Notes: generated from the sequence alone by a model not told the origin. A stretch of DNA of 64,000 nt from Bacillus sp. es.036 (GCF_002563635.1 NZ_PDIZ01000001.1:496001-560000), one strand, 5' to 3'. Shown: positions 8,637 through 16,405, counted from the stretch's first letter. Program-made: numbers and translations.

Positions 8637-8903
8637 ATGAGCACAGAATCTGAATCTAAACTATTGTTTTCATTGAGCATTGTGCAGTTTATCCTATCTG
8701 CGTTAATACTTTTACTTCCGATTATGTATCTGATTACTCCTGAAGAGGAGAATTTACTATTATACGGTATTATGGGATTTGGCGTCATTAATCTACTTGC
8801 TGGTATTTCGAACAGAATCAAAGGGCAGCAGCGTTCTGGTATGTTTTATTCGATTGCGGGCGTTGTGCTGTTTGCGATTGGTGTTAGTTTGCTATTGTTT
8901 TAA
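8637..8903 (+). CDS. small three-helix membrane protein
   Basis: An 88-aa protein with hydrophobic stretches near residues 9-30, 42-58 and 68-87 and a basic turn NRIKGQQRSG before the last helix. ATG 8637 is 7 nt from AAGGAAAGAAGG; an ATG three bases earlier is also possible. No known family is recognised. A terminator shared with the converging lipoprotein gene follows. Confidence 0.65.
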   Translation: MSTESESKLLFSLSIVQFILSALILLLPIMYLITPEEENLLLYGIMGFGVINLLAGISNRIKGQQRSGMFYSIAGVVLFAIGVSLLLF

Positions 8904-8922
8904 TTTAATGGATTCCTATCAT

Positions 8923-8960
8923 AGACAGACCTATTCTCATCAGAGAGTAGGTCTGTCTTT
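8923..8960. terminator. bidirectional terminator
   Basis: The stem AGACAGACCTA/TAGGTCTGTCT lies between two converging genes and is followed by a short T run. Confidence 0.8.
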
Positions 8961-8969
8961 GCGTTTCGT

Positions 8970-9911
8970 TTATATTTCCTCACTTAGCGTATAATTCACT
9001 CGTGCCATCATGTTGAGCGTTTCTTTTCTCACTTCAAGGTAGAGTTGCTCAAACTCCGCGCGATTTGTTTCCGGGTTTTCAAATTGTCCGAGCTGGCCAC
9101 ACATTGCTTGCACAGCTTGCATGCTTTCAAAAAGCTGAAGGTCCATTGCCGTTTGAGGGGCGGGAGGGAGGAGCGTTGGTGAACCAAGACTCTCTAACTC
9201 TTCTAAAAGGATTGGGAGTGCTTCATGATCGTAAGCCTGAGTCTGTACAATATAATCGAGATCACCAAGTGTTGGGGCGATAAGATACGTCATCTTAGTA
9301 ATGCCTCTTTCTAAATTTGTCGCTTCTTCATAAGTGCGGTAAGTTAATTCTTGCCCTTGTAATTGGGTTGGCGTAGCACTAAGAATCAATTGGTACGCTT
9401 CTTCAATCTGCTTTTGATCCGTAAGCTCGTAAGCTTCCTCTTCAAGGATTCCAATGAAAGCATCCCCATAATTTGTAATGTTGCGCATGTTTTCGTTTTC
9501 TCCGCTTACAATGGTGCGAATTGGTTTCTCATCTAAAGGGAAATAAATGCGGCCATCCTCATCCATGTATTCTTCGACAATTTCTTTTTGAGTATGTTCA
9601 TAAGCGATATTTCCGTCTTCTCCGTACGGTGTTTCAATCGAGATGGTAGGAATTCGTAGGAACTTCTTTTCAGTATCCGTTAGGCTATTAGTTGATGAAG
9701 GTGAATCTGGGGTGGGCGTAGCTGAATTAGTTGTGGTAGTATCCTTTTTGTTTTTCTTAGCTGAGGACGATTCTTCTGATGTGTTGGTATTGCTAGCCGC
9801 TGTTTCTTCAGTAGTAGCGGCTTCTGCTTCTTCATTTTGAGTCGCATTTTGGTTGTTATTACAGGCAGCTAATAATCCACAGGCAAGTAGGATAAGTAGG
9901 TACTTTTTCAT
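8970..9911 (-). CDS. lipoprotein of unknown function
   Basis: This 313-aa protein has a lipoprotein signal peptide (MKKYLLILLACGLLAAC, cleavage before Cys17), then a low-complexity Asn/Glu/Ser/Thr/Lys linker to about residue 75 that would span the cell wall, then a folded domain of about 230 residues beginning LTDTEKKFLRIPTISIETPYG. I do not recognise the domain. It is monocistronic, with a terminator downstream and no coupled gene. Confidence 0.75.
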   Translation of the reverse strand: MKKYLLILLACGLLAACNNNQNATQNEEAEAATTEETAASNTNTSEESSSAKKNKKDTTTTNSATPTPDSPSSTNSLTDTEKKFLRIPTISIETPYGEDGNIAYEHTQKEIVEEYMDEDGRIYFPLDEKPIRTIVSGENENMRNITNYGDAFIGILEEEAYELTDQKQIEEAYQLILSATPTQLQGQELTYRTYEEATNLERGITKMTYLIAPTLGDLDYIVQTQAYDHEALPILLEELESLGSPTLLPPAPQTAMDLQLFESMQAVQAMCGQLGQFENPETNRAEFEQLYLEVRKETLNMMARVNYTLSEEI

Positions 9912-10010
9912 TCGACTAACCTCACATTCGATTATGTTTTATTTCCTTAGATACCCATATAATCCAATGCTAAACAAATGGAAATTGGTTCGACAGGAAG
10001 TTACATATAT

Positions 10011-10027
10011 CGGGTGGTGACAGGCAC
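10011..10027. repeat. CGGGTGGTGACAGGCAC dispersed repeat, copy 2
   Basis: An exact copy of the 17-base sequence at 3691-3707, in the intergenic region before the comK leader. Confidence 0.6.
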
Positions 10028-10170
10028 CGTAAGGTCTTCCTGGGTCTTATCTACTAAAAAAGTATTTGAATATTTCGGAACATTCATTATAATCAAGATT
10101 AAGGGTGGAAATATTTAGAAGATGACGAAGGTGTGGTGAAACGTCATCTTGCTGATCGTGAGAGGAGGTG

Positions 10171-10353
10171 ATGAAGAAAGTGAATAGCATACATAAAAGC
10201 CCCAGAATGTTTTGTCTTGGAGGACACATTCTGGGGCAGTTGTTGGCGTCCAAACCAACAATAGTACAAGTATACCTTTTTCTTGTACAAAGGGGAACTG
10301 CAACGGAATCAGAAAGGGATCCATTGCCAATTGAAAACAGAAGGGAAAAGTAA
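10171..10353 (+). CDS. possible leader ORF upstream of comK
   Basis: A frame of 60 codons begins at ATG 10171 or GTG 10180 just behind a very strong ribosome binding site AGAGGAGGTG (10161-10170) and ends 2 nt before the comK start. The peptide looks random (basic, no family) and a 12-bp hairpin falls inside it, so I doubt it makes a stable protein. Its position and signal suggest a leader that couples ribosome movement to comK expression, which is inference. Confidence 0.3.
   Translation: MKKVNSIHKSPRMFCLGGHILGQLLASKPTIVQVYLFLVQRGTATESERDPLPIENRREK
10199..10237 (+). promoter_or_regulatory. stable hairpin in the comK leader
   Basis: The 12-bp perfect stem GCCCCAGAATGT/ACATTCTGGGGC encloses a 15-nt loop that contains a second Shine-Dalgarno-like GGAGG. 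No T run follows, so it is not a standard terminator. It lies 119 nt upstream of the comK start codon. Confidence 0.55.
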
Positions 10354-10355
10354 AC

Positions 10356-10838
10356 ATGGTCAATATCGAGGCAGAAATCATGAATGACTATGAAATTAGT
10401 AAATCGACTCGGGCGATTGAAGTGGCGAAAGAAGTTGGATTTAGTTCGAGGATTTATGATCGAAGCGGGGTCTATTTATCAGAAACAACGCCAGTCGATT
10501 TAATTAGGCAGGCCTGTCTTGAAGCAGGCGTCACGTATGAAGGACGAAGAAAAGCAGTCATCTATCATTTAAAGTACGAACAGCAGACGCCAATTATTGT
10601 TTCGAATTGGAATGCGATTTCGGTTTTCCCTACCGAGTCACCTGAAAGCATTGATTGTTGCTGGGTATTTTACCAGCATGTTCGAGATACGTGTGCGATT
10701 ACGAAAAATACAACAATGATTTTGTTTCAGGATGGCTTTGAATTAACGGTGCCGGTTTCGAGAGGAAGACTACAAAAACAAATGGAGCGCACGGGGCGCT
10801 GGGTGAGTCATTATTCGAATAATCCGGTTTATTGTTGA
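10356..10838 (+). CDS. comK: ComK-family competence transcription factor, short C-terminus
   Basis: This 160-aa protein matches the ComK fold along most of its length: YEISKSTRAI near the start, the YEGRRKAVIYHL segment, PIIVSNWNAISVFPTESPESIDCCWVFYQHV, and the ELTVPVSRGRLQKQMERTGRW region. ComK activates DNA-uptake genes by binding K-boxes. Compared with the B. subtilis protein (192 aa) it ends at NPVYC, about 30 residues early, and lacks the C-terminal FMLYP-type segment that binds MecA for ClpCP degradation. It could be a stable ComK or a diverged second copy. AAGGGAAAAG precedes the ATG; a second ATG at 10380 is possible. Confidence 0.85.
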   Translation: MVNIEAEIMNDYEISKSTRAIEVAKEVGFSSRIYDRSGVYLSETTPVDLIRQACLEAGVTYEGRRKAVIYHLKYEQQTPIIVSNWNAISVFPTESPESIDCCWVFYQHVRDTCAITKNTTMILFQDGFELTVPVSRGRLQKQMERTGRWVSHYSNNPVYC

Positions 10839-10847
10839 GAGGGTCGA

Positions 10848-10871
10848 GGGGTCAGGCACGTGCTTGACCCC
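10848..10871. repeat. GTCAGG palindrome, copy 3
   Basis: GGGGTCAGGCACGTGCTTGA followed by CCCC and TTTTT. It lies 10 nt after comK and, with the T run, is a likely terminator for it. Confidence 0.85.
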
Positions 10872-10924
10872 TTTTTCTGTTAAACTATAGAAAAAATAGG
10901 GTTTTTATGGAAGGTGGAGGATGG

Positions 10925-11926
10925 ATGGGTAAACGAGACATATCTGATAAAGAGATGTTAGCGTATTTACGATTTAGAACTCCGGAAGACAATCGAGTTA
11001 CTATCATTTTCATGGTTTTATTTTTTATCGACTTCATGGGGTTCTTACCTTCATTGATTGGTTCGTTCTCCAAACTGTTTTTTATTGCTGCACTTGTGCC
11101 TGCAATCATTCTTAATCTATGGACACTCGTTTACATTCTTGCTCCTTTTAAACTGGAAAAGTCATTCCATCTTTTTATGGGGATTTTTTCAATAGTGAGT
11201 ACCTATTTATATTGGCTTGGTATTGAAAAAATAATTTATATAGATATTGGGATAAAGGGAAATATTCCTTTTACGATTGGCTTATTTACATTGGTTCTTT
11301 GCCTCGCTATTTTTTATTTCTATACTCGTTATCGATTTCAGAGAGCAAAATATCCACAAACTAATAGGGAACGGGAAAAGCTAAGCGGATTTGACATTTT
11401 GGTAAGCGTTGCGATTATTATGGGATCTAATCAGTTATGGGGGTTCATAAATATAACGGGAGCGATGGTATCGTTTGTTCAAATAGGACTATTTTGTTTG
11501 CTATCGTTCATTACTCTACATATGATTGGAAGCCTTCATCATTATAATTTTATTAGAAAAAATATCAAAGTAGTTCAAAAGGTATACCCGGATTTTGAAG
11601 CAAGTAAAAAAGAGAGAAAAGCGCAGGGGGACATCTACACAATTGCCCTATTAAAAAGGGATGAATTATCTGATCGAGATATTCAATCCGTCACAGATGA
11701 ATTAGGTGATCTTCAAAATATCTCTTCTGTAAAAGAAGTTAGGATGGAGAATTTTGATGTAGGTGGGTTACAAAATGTCTTTCAAAAGGTTGATCCGACA
11801 GTAGAGGGGATTGCGGTTATAAAAGTGGATGAGTCACGTCTTGAGGAAGAAAAAAAGAAGATGGAAAGAACGAAACGTTGGAAATATTTCTTTAAAAAAT
11901 TCCAGAAAAAGAGTATGAGAAGGTAG
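10925..11926 (+). CDS. multi-pass membrane protein, paralogue of the 4528 gene, frameshifted near the 3' end
   Basis: ATG 10925 (MGKRDISDKEMLAYLRFRT) has AAGGTGGAGG at ideal spacing; an upstream in-frame ATG at 10907 does not. About six helices are followed by a basic turn (HHYNFIRKNIKVVQK) and a soluble domain ending EGIAVIKVDESRLEEEKKKM, as in the 4528 paralogue. The frame stops at 11926 in KSMRR. One extra A in the A-run at about 11891-11896 would continue KKIPEKEYEKVENRVLLDPK and end at 12018 (AFLLKEKG), matching the paralogue end (NIPHQVYEETK, VKAFLANGG). So the true gene is probably 10925-12018. Function unknown. Confidence 0.78.
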   Translation: MGKRDISDKEMLAYLRFRTPEDNRVTIIFMVLFFIDFMGFLPSLIGSFSKLFFIAALVPAIILNLWTLVYILAPFKLEKSFHLFMGIFSIVSTYLYWLGIEKIIYIDIGIKGNIPFTIGLFTLVLCLAIFYFYTRYRFQRAKYPQTNREREKLSGFDILVSVAIIMGSNQLWGFINITGAMVSFVQIGLFCLLSFITLHMIGSLHHYNFIRKNIKVVQKVYPDFEASKKERKAQGDIYTIALLKRDELSDRDIQSVTDELGDLQNISSVKEVRMENFDVGGLQNVFQKVDPTVEGIAVIKVDESRLEEEKKKMERTKRWKYFFKKFQKKSMRR

Positions 11927-12112
11927 AGAATCGTGTGCTTCTTGACCCGAAGCAGAGTAAGTTTTATGCAGAAAGACTGACAGAAGTTCGTGCTTTTTTG
12001 TTGAAAGAGAAAGGCTAGGGTGAGCAAAAACTATTTTTCCAATGAATTGAAGGTGTGCAAGAAAGACAACGAGAAGTAGTGAGATTACGAGTATCTAACT
12101 GGAGGTGTTTCG

Positions 12113-12292
12113 ATGGAAGATGCAGTGTTCTGGATCATGATAGGCGGTGGTTTGCTATCTCTCATTGCCTGGGGGTGGTATTATGCCGCTCTTGGGAAAA
12201 GGATTTCGAAGGAAGAAGAAAAGGCAGGGCGAGATTTGACGTATGAAATCAATCCGTTTACAGGTAGCTCGCGTGGGGCTATGGATGGTTGA
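12113..12292 (+). CDS. 59-aa single-pass membrane protein
   Basis: A small gene with start ATG 12113 behind GGAGGTG. The product (MEDAVFWIMIGGGLLSLIAW) has one N-terminal membrane helix to about residue 27, then a charged Lys/Glu segment and a polar tail ending GSSRGAMDG. A longer overlapping frame beginning at 12055 has unlikely composition and no ribosome binding site. The next gene's frame begins inside or just after this stop, so the two are probably co-expressed. No family recognised. Confidence 0.6.
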   Translation: MEDAVFWIMIGGGLLSLIAWGWYYAALGKRISKEEEKAGRDLTYEINPFTGSSRGAMDG

Positions 12293-12312
12293 AGGTAAGG
12301 GAACAACTCGTT

Positions 12313-12600
12313 ATGCTTGGAGAGCTACACGTGAAGAATGAAAGTAACTTTATAAGGATAATATATTTAGTTGTTGGGATCATAGGGCCTGTTGTGATCG
12401 GGGCTGGTTTTTTACGCATGCAGCTCGTAGTTGGTGATGTAGCCGGAGCATTTTGGATGTTAATGGGTTTTTTCTTAATCCTATTCTATATTGAATTTTT
12501 GGAAAAGAAAGCAGGATTAAGTGCTAAGTATCGATGGACGAGAGCGATCGCCTCGATGGTATTATTCGCAGGCTTCTCGTTTTATTTCTATTTACTCTAA
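12313..12600 (+). CDS. small multi-helix membrane protein
   Basis: The frame is open from TTG 12289. ATG 12313 follows TAAGGGA at 9 nt; GTG 12331 follows GGAGAG at 6 nt and would begin MKNESNFIRIIYLVVGIIGP. The start is therefore uncertain. Three hydrophobic helices make up nearly all of the roughly 90-aa product. No family recognised. A hairpin terminator follows directly. Confidence 0.6.
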   Translation: MLGELHVKNESNFIRIIYLVVGIIGPVVIGAGFLRMQLVVGDVAGAFWMLMGFFLILFYIEFLEKKAGLSAKYRWTRAIASMVLFAGFSFYFYLL

Positions 12601-12604
12601 GATA

Positions 12605-12635
12605 TGGCTGCGTTAATACGCGGCTTTTTATTGTT
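12605..12635 (+). terminator. terminator
   Basis: The hairpin GCTGCGT-taat-ACGCGGC (one G-T pair) is followed by TTTTTATTGTTTTTT. Confidence 0.75.
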
Positions 12636-12661
12636 TTTTAGCTAGTATAGGGGGCGACCAA

Positions 12662-13489
12662 TTGGAATTAAAACAAGCTTTAGAAGAACTAAATCGAAAT
12701 GAGTTTCAAGGAGATCTGAACGATCTTCTTATTCACATGCTTCACCAGATTGGTAGTACGGACCCTGTCTTAAGGGATGATCTCATCTATCCAACGTTTG
12801 GAAAGCTAGTTACAGAAGATTTTTTAACGAAGGAACAGCTTACATCTCTATTAAACACATGCCTTGATGATGAACACCTTTTTTATCGTATCGGTGAAAG
12901 AGGCACAGACTCGGTTTTTACACGTTCTTTCTCGGTTCTGGTCGTTGCGCTTATTATAGAAAAAGATCGGGAAGCGGGATTTCTTTCGGAGAATCGATTT
13001 TCTGCTGTAAGGGAAGCCAGTTTTCGGTATTTACGAGAAGAGCGGGATACGAGAGGGTATGTTGATATAAAAGGTTGGGCGCATAGCATCGCACATGGGG
13101 CAGATGTGCTAACGGAAGTAATCCGGCATCCGGTTTTTGATATCGAAAAAATGGATGAATGTCTTGAAGTGATACAGAAGTGTCTTTTTAAAGAAGCCAC
13201 CACGTATGTAGATGATGAGGACGAACGACTATTGTTTGCGTTGGAGGCGCTTTTGGATAGAGGGTTGAAGGAGCAGCACCTTAGTAATTGGATTGAGTTG
13301 CTCTCAACAGAGTTAGATGGACTGTTTCAGCTGAAAGGATACAGTGTTGAATTCTTTCATCCAAAAGGAAATGTGCTACGTTTTATGAAAACTTGCTATT
13401 TTAGATTAATCATGAGAAACGAGTTTCTTGAAGCAAGGTATATGATTGAAAAAGTTGTGGAGAGATGGACGAGGAAGATTTATGGGTGA
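12662..13489 (+). CDS. DUF2785 family protein
   Basis: This 275-aa helical soluble protein has the family landmark GWAHSIAHGADVLTEVIRHP around residues 140-160. The proposed start is TTG 12662 behind GGGGG. The family is common in Bacillus and has no assigned function. The gene stands alone: a terminator lies upstream and a converging gene lies downstream. Confidence 0.75.
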   Translation: MELKQALEELNRNEFQGDLNDLLIHMLHQIGSTDPVLRDDLIYPTFGKLVTEDFLTKEQLTSLLNTCLDDEHLFYRIGERGTDSVFTRSFSVLVVALIIEKDREAGFLSENRFSAVREASFRYLREERDTRGYVDIKGWAHSIAHGADVLTEVIRHPVFDIEKMDECLEVIQKCLFKEATTYVDDEDERLLFALEALLDRGLKEQHLSNWIELLSTELDGLFQLKGYSVEFFHPKGNVLRFMKTCYFRLIMRNEFLEARYMIEKVVERWTRKIYG

Positions 13490-13516
13490 CTGTTTAAAAA
13501 GAAACTTCCCCGTGAA

Positions 13517-14062
13517 CTAGATTGACATCTCGTGTCCTCTTTTCCGATAGCTTCTCCTCGTCACTTCATCCCAGATAAAGAATAGGACGGAGCAAATACT
13601 TGCCCATAGAAAAAAGGCTGGTGCAACGAAAAAGGTTGCGAAGCCAAATCCTAGATGAATGAAAGCGGAAAGAACCATTCGAAAACGGCTCGTTTTTACA
13701 GAAAGGTACTCAGCCAAAATGGAGACGGGTAGTCCGTATAGTAGATTTCCAAGCAAGCTATAGAGTAAAACAACGATAAAGGACATGACGGTAATGAACG
13801 AGAATGCCTCCATACCAGCCATTGGAAGCGAAGAGAAAAAGAGTCCGATTGAAAAAGTTATCGATGTAAGAAGAGCGACTTTAAGTTTCCTCATTTTATT
13901 TTGAAAAACATGTTTTCTAAAGGCGGGGAATAAAAATGCTACCGCTAGAAGAGAGAGAAGCACTTTTAGAAAGGGGGCCGTCTCGGAGATCGAGATGATT
14001 AGAATAAAAAGCAAAATAGATATATAGAGTACAAAGCTATTTTTCTTAAGCATTATATTCAC
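13517..14062 (-). CDS. integral membrane protein, possibly UPF0715 family
   Basis: This 181-aa protein has about five helices, and a central segment LLYGLPVSILAEYLSVKTSR followed by FIHLGFGFATFF that resembles UPF0715 (YwlA-like) proteins. Function unknown; the family call is tentative. It shares the minus strand with the 25-aa membrane peptide upstream, but a palindrome separates them. Confidence 0.6.
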   Translation of the reverse strand: MNIMLKKNSFVLYISILLFILIISISETAPFLKVLLSLLAVAFLFPAFRKHVFQNKMRKLKVALLTSITFSIGLFFSSLPMAGMEAFSFITVMSFIVVLLYSLLGNLLYGLPVSILAEYLSVKTSRFRMVLSAFIHLGFGFATFFVAPAFFLWASICSVLFFIWDEVTRRSYRKRGHEMSI

Positions 14063-14108
14063 CTTCCTCTTTTTCTTTCATACATGCTCTTCATTGCTTT
14101 AGCGTAGC

Positions 14109-14133
14109 GGGGGTCAGGTACGTACCTGACCCC
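14109..14133. repeat. GTCAGG palindrome, copy 4
   Basis: A perfect palindrome with core GGTCAGGTACGTACCTGACC. Its right edge supplies a base of the stop codon of the 25-aa protein at 14133-14210. Confidence 0.9.
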
Positions 14134-14210
14134 TAATGCTCTGATCTCCCCATATAATAGAGGAAACCTGCAGAAGATAAGATTGTAAGAATGGCAATGA
14201 ACAGTCCCAT
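14133..14210 (-). CDS. 25-aa membrane peptide
   Basis: A very short gene with a near-perfect ribosome binding site (AAGGAGGTG) 6 nt before ATG at 14210. The product is one hydrophobic helix (MGLFIAILTILSSAGFLYYM) followed by GRSEH. The strong translation signal and the clean helix support a real small membrane protein rather than chance. It lies just downstream of a lipoprotein gene on the same strand (14251-14805) and could share its transcript. Function unknown. Confidence 0.6.
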   Translation of the reverse strand: MGLFIAILTILSSAGFLYYMGRSEH

Positions 14211-14250
14211 TTTCTACACCTCCTTAAGGTTTTGAACAGTGAATAGCATA

Positions 14251-14805
14251 CTACTTTCGCTGCTGAATAATCGAGTTCGCTATTTCTACCATGTCTTTTT
14301 TTGTGAAAGCCGCTTCTTCTTCTGATGGAGTGAATCCAACCACTTTATAAAGGACATTTTCGTTCTGACTTACCCACGTAATTGTTAACAGGTGACCATC
14401 TTCAGCTTCCGAGTAGAATCCTTTCATGTCATGATCAAGCTCCTGATTTGTTTCCTCAATAGAAGAGTCGATTCCTTTCTGGTCTTTAACCATTACATTC
14501 AACCGTTTTTCATCTTCTGCGTAATAAACATCGATTCCGTATGGTTCAAATTTTGTTTCTGCGACCGCTTCGACATCACTAACGTCCAATGGGATCGTCT
14601 CCATATCCGGGACGGTAACTTCACTTCTGAATTCTTCAGGAAGTTTCTCAAGTTCTGTCTTCACCTCTGGATAATTTTCTTTCAAAGAGTCTAACTGATT
14701 TTCCGTAGATGTTTCAGATTGCCCACTACAAGCAGCAAGAATTAGGATTAATCCGAATAAAACGGATGTAAATTTTAATTTTATATGTAACGCCTCCTCT
14801 ATCAT
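14251..14805 (-). CDS. lipoprotein of unknown function with doubtful start
   Basis: The product is a 184-aa or slightly shorter lipoprotein: the signal KLKFTSVLFGLILILAAC ends at the lipobox Cys, followed by an acidic domain (LDSLKENYPEVKTELEKLPE). The only standard start, ATG 14805, puts an odd MIEEALHI before the signal and lies upstream of a good GAGGAGG site, while the codons at correct distance from that site are TTA, CAT and ATA. An AUA start, or a mutated start codon, are both possible. The domain is not recognised. Confidence 0.7.
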   Translation of the reverse strand: MIEEALHIKLKFTSVLFGLILILAACSGQSETSTENQLDSLKENYPEVKTELEKLPEEFRSEVTVPDMETIPLDVSDVEAVAETKFEPYGIDVYYAEDEKRLNVMVKDQKGIDSSIEETNQELDHDMKGFYSEAEDGHLLTITWVSQNENVLYKVVGFTPSEEEAAFTKKDMVEIANSIIQQRK

Positions 14806-14947
14806 GTACTACGAGAGCGCTGTGAAAAATGTTTCAGATGTATGAGTATTTTGTTGTTTGCTACACAGTTATCACGCTACCAATTAAAGAATTCATTTAC
14901 TCTAAATAGTATCGTTAGAGTGTAAGGTGATAACTAATAGACAAACT

Positions 14948-14983
14948 AAAAAGAGCGGCGAAGTGCCTGCGCATTCGCCGCTC
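14948..14983 (-). terminator. terminator for the 15014 gene
   Basis: A 10-bp perfect stem GAGCGGCGAA/TTCGCCGCTC is followed by TTTTT on the minus strand. Confidence 0.85.
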
Positions 14984-15013
14984 ATTTCTAATGGTGTAAA
15001 ATTTTCACTCTGT

Positions 15014-15364
15014 TTAAGCTAGCTCGCGCTCATAAACAACTTCTTTCGATTCGATGTCGATCGCGTCTACCTTCATTTTAATAACCTCATTATTGTCATT
15101 CTTTTTCGCACCCCAGAGGCGGATGTAGTTCTCTGTTTTGTGATCTAGGAAATTTACTTGGACTGTTCTTACTTCTCCAATTTCCGCTTCTTTATCTTCA
15201 ATCCAACACTCCTGGAACACCATCGTTTCTCTCGGTTGGCTTAAAAGGTAATCCTGCATGATCTTTACATATTCAGGGAAATTAAGCTCTCCGTTTTCAA
15301 TGCAAATCTCATGAAAATCATTAAAGTCCGTAATATGGTAGCTTGCCTTTGATTCGTTCGTCAT
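15014..15364 (-). CDS. hypothetical cytosolic protein
   Basis: A 116-aa acidic soluble protein (MTNESKASYHITDFNDFHEI) with no signal or membrane segment, preceded by GGAGGAAAAA and followed by a strong terminator. It looks like a compact alpha/beta domain with a conserved-looking core ETMVFQECWIEDKEAEIGEV. No family recognised. Confidence 0.7.
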   Translation of the reverse strand: MTNESKASYHITDFNDFHEICIENGELNFPEYVKIMQDYLLSQPRETMVFQECWIEDKEAEIGEVRTVQVNFLDHKTENYIRLWGAKKNDNNEVIKMKVDAIDIESKEVVYERELA

Positions 15365-15701
15365 TGTTTTTTCCTCCTACAGGTCTTGTATAATAAAATA
15401 CTATTTCCCCAAAAGTGAACGTTAAAAACAGGTAAAATTTTTGAGTAGCGATCAGCGGATCTTTCAAAGGAAAAAGACGCTATCTTAATAGAGAAATGAC
15501 ATGGATTGGTCATCGGAACCTTTTTTGATTCGATCTATTGAATTAAGATGTCAATGGATTTTTCATACAAAAAGAAGCGATTTAAATTTAAGAAAAGAAG
15601 AAAGTCTGAGCAACTTTTAAGAGGTGAATCGAATGGGTAAATTTATGAGGTGAAAATTCACAGCAACATGTTGTTAAATTAAAAAATAAGGAATGATCTT
15701 G
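15365..15701. other. intergenic region without clear features
   Basis: About 335 AT-rich bases between two divergent genes. I see no gene, riboswitch or strong hairpin; it presumably holds the two promoters. Confidence 0.4.
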
Positions 15702-16112
15702 ATGGCACAATCCTATCAAGTTATTGATCGTTATCCAAGCTACGAAGAGTATGTCAGCTTATGTAAATCAGTGGGGTGGGAATTGAATTTTAGCGTGGCC
15801 GAAAAAGCGATACGTCACTCGCTTTATGCGGCTGTGATGATAGACGGTGAAAACGTCATTGGAATGGCAAGGATTGTGGGGGATGGAGCGATGTATTTTT
15901 ACATTCAAGATTTTGTTATCCACCCAGACCATCAGCGGAACGGTGCAGGAAAGCAGCTGATGGAGAAGCTCTTTTCCTATTTGAAAGAGCATGCTCCATC
16001 TCCAGCGTTCATTGGACTGTTTTCGACGGAGGCGGGTAGCGGATTGTATGAGCAATTTGGCTTTCAACCGCGTGATTTGCAAGGGATGTTTCGACTAACC
16101 CCAATTGATTAG
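15702..16112 (+). CDS. GNAT-family N-acetyltransferase
   Basis: This 136-aa protein (from ATG 15702, 9 nt after AAGGA) has the GNAT core: a beta bulge around YIQDFVIHPDHQ, the acetyl-CoA pyrophosphate loop RNGAGKQL and a final strand near LYEQFGFQPRD. Substrate unknown. Monocistronic, with a terminator following. Confidence 0.85.
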   Translation: MAQSYQVIDRYPSYEEYVSLCKSVGWELNFSVAEKAIRHSLYAAVMIDGENVIGMARIVGDGAMYFYIQDFVIHPDHQRNGAGKQLMEKLFSYLKEHAPSPAFIGLFSTEAGSGLYEQFGFQPRDLQGMFRLTPID

Positions 16113-16118
16113 TGGGAT

Positions 16119-16147
16119 AGCGGTGTCTTCAACGACACCGCCATTTT
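16119..16147 (+). terminator. terminator
   Basis: The stem GCGGTGTC/GACACCGC with loop TTCAAC is followed by CATTTTA. Confidence 0.75.
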
Positions 16148-16222
16148 ACGATAGATAGCTATTAGAATCGTTGAAACTTTATGGGCAATTGAACCGTATA
16201 CTATAAAAAGGGAGGGATGAAT

Positions 16223-16405
16223 ATGGAAGCATTCTTTGTGATTTTTCTAGTTATTTTATTTATTGCTCTTGGATCGGCAAAATCAAAATCCTTGAATCAT
16301 CGCAGCGGTGGAACGGATCATTCAAGCTACTATAGTGGAAGTCATCATAGTTCAGGTTGTGATAGCGGAGACGGTGGTGGCTGCGGAGGGGGCGGTGGTG
16401 AATAG
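16223..16405 (+). CDS. small membrane protein with Ser/His/Gly/Cys-rich tail
   Basis: From ATG 16223 (7 nt behind GGGAGGG) this is a 60-aa protein: one N-terminal helix (MEAFFVIFLVILFIALGSAK), then a tail rich in His, Ser and Tyr ending in CDSGDGGGCGGGGGE. The tail could bind metal or cell-wall material, which is a guess. It is probably co-transcribed with the next gene. Confidence 0.6.
   Translation: MEAFFVIFLVILFIALGSAKSKSLNHRSGGTDHSSYYSGSHHSSGCDSGDGGGCGGGGGE

Noticed and set aside
12055-12246. 63-aa frame overlapping the 59-aa membrane protein
   Set aside because: Its residue composition is random (many Arg, Cys, Trp), it lacks a ribosome binding site, and the overlapping frame has a clear site and membrane helix.
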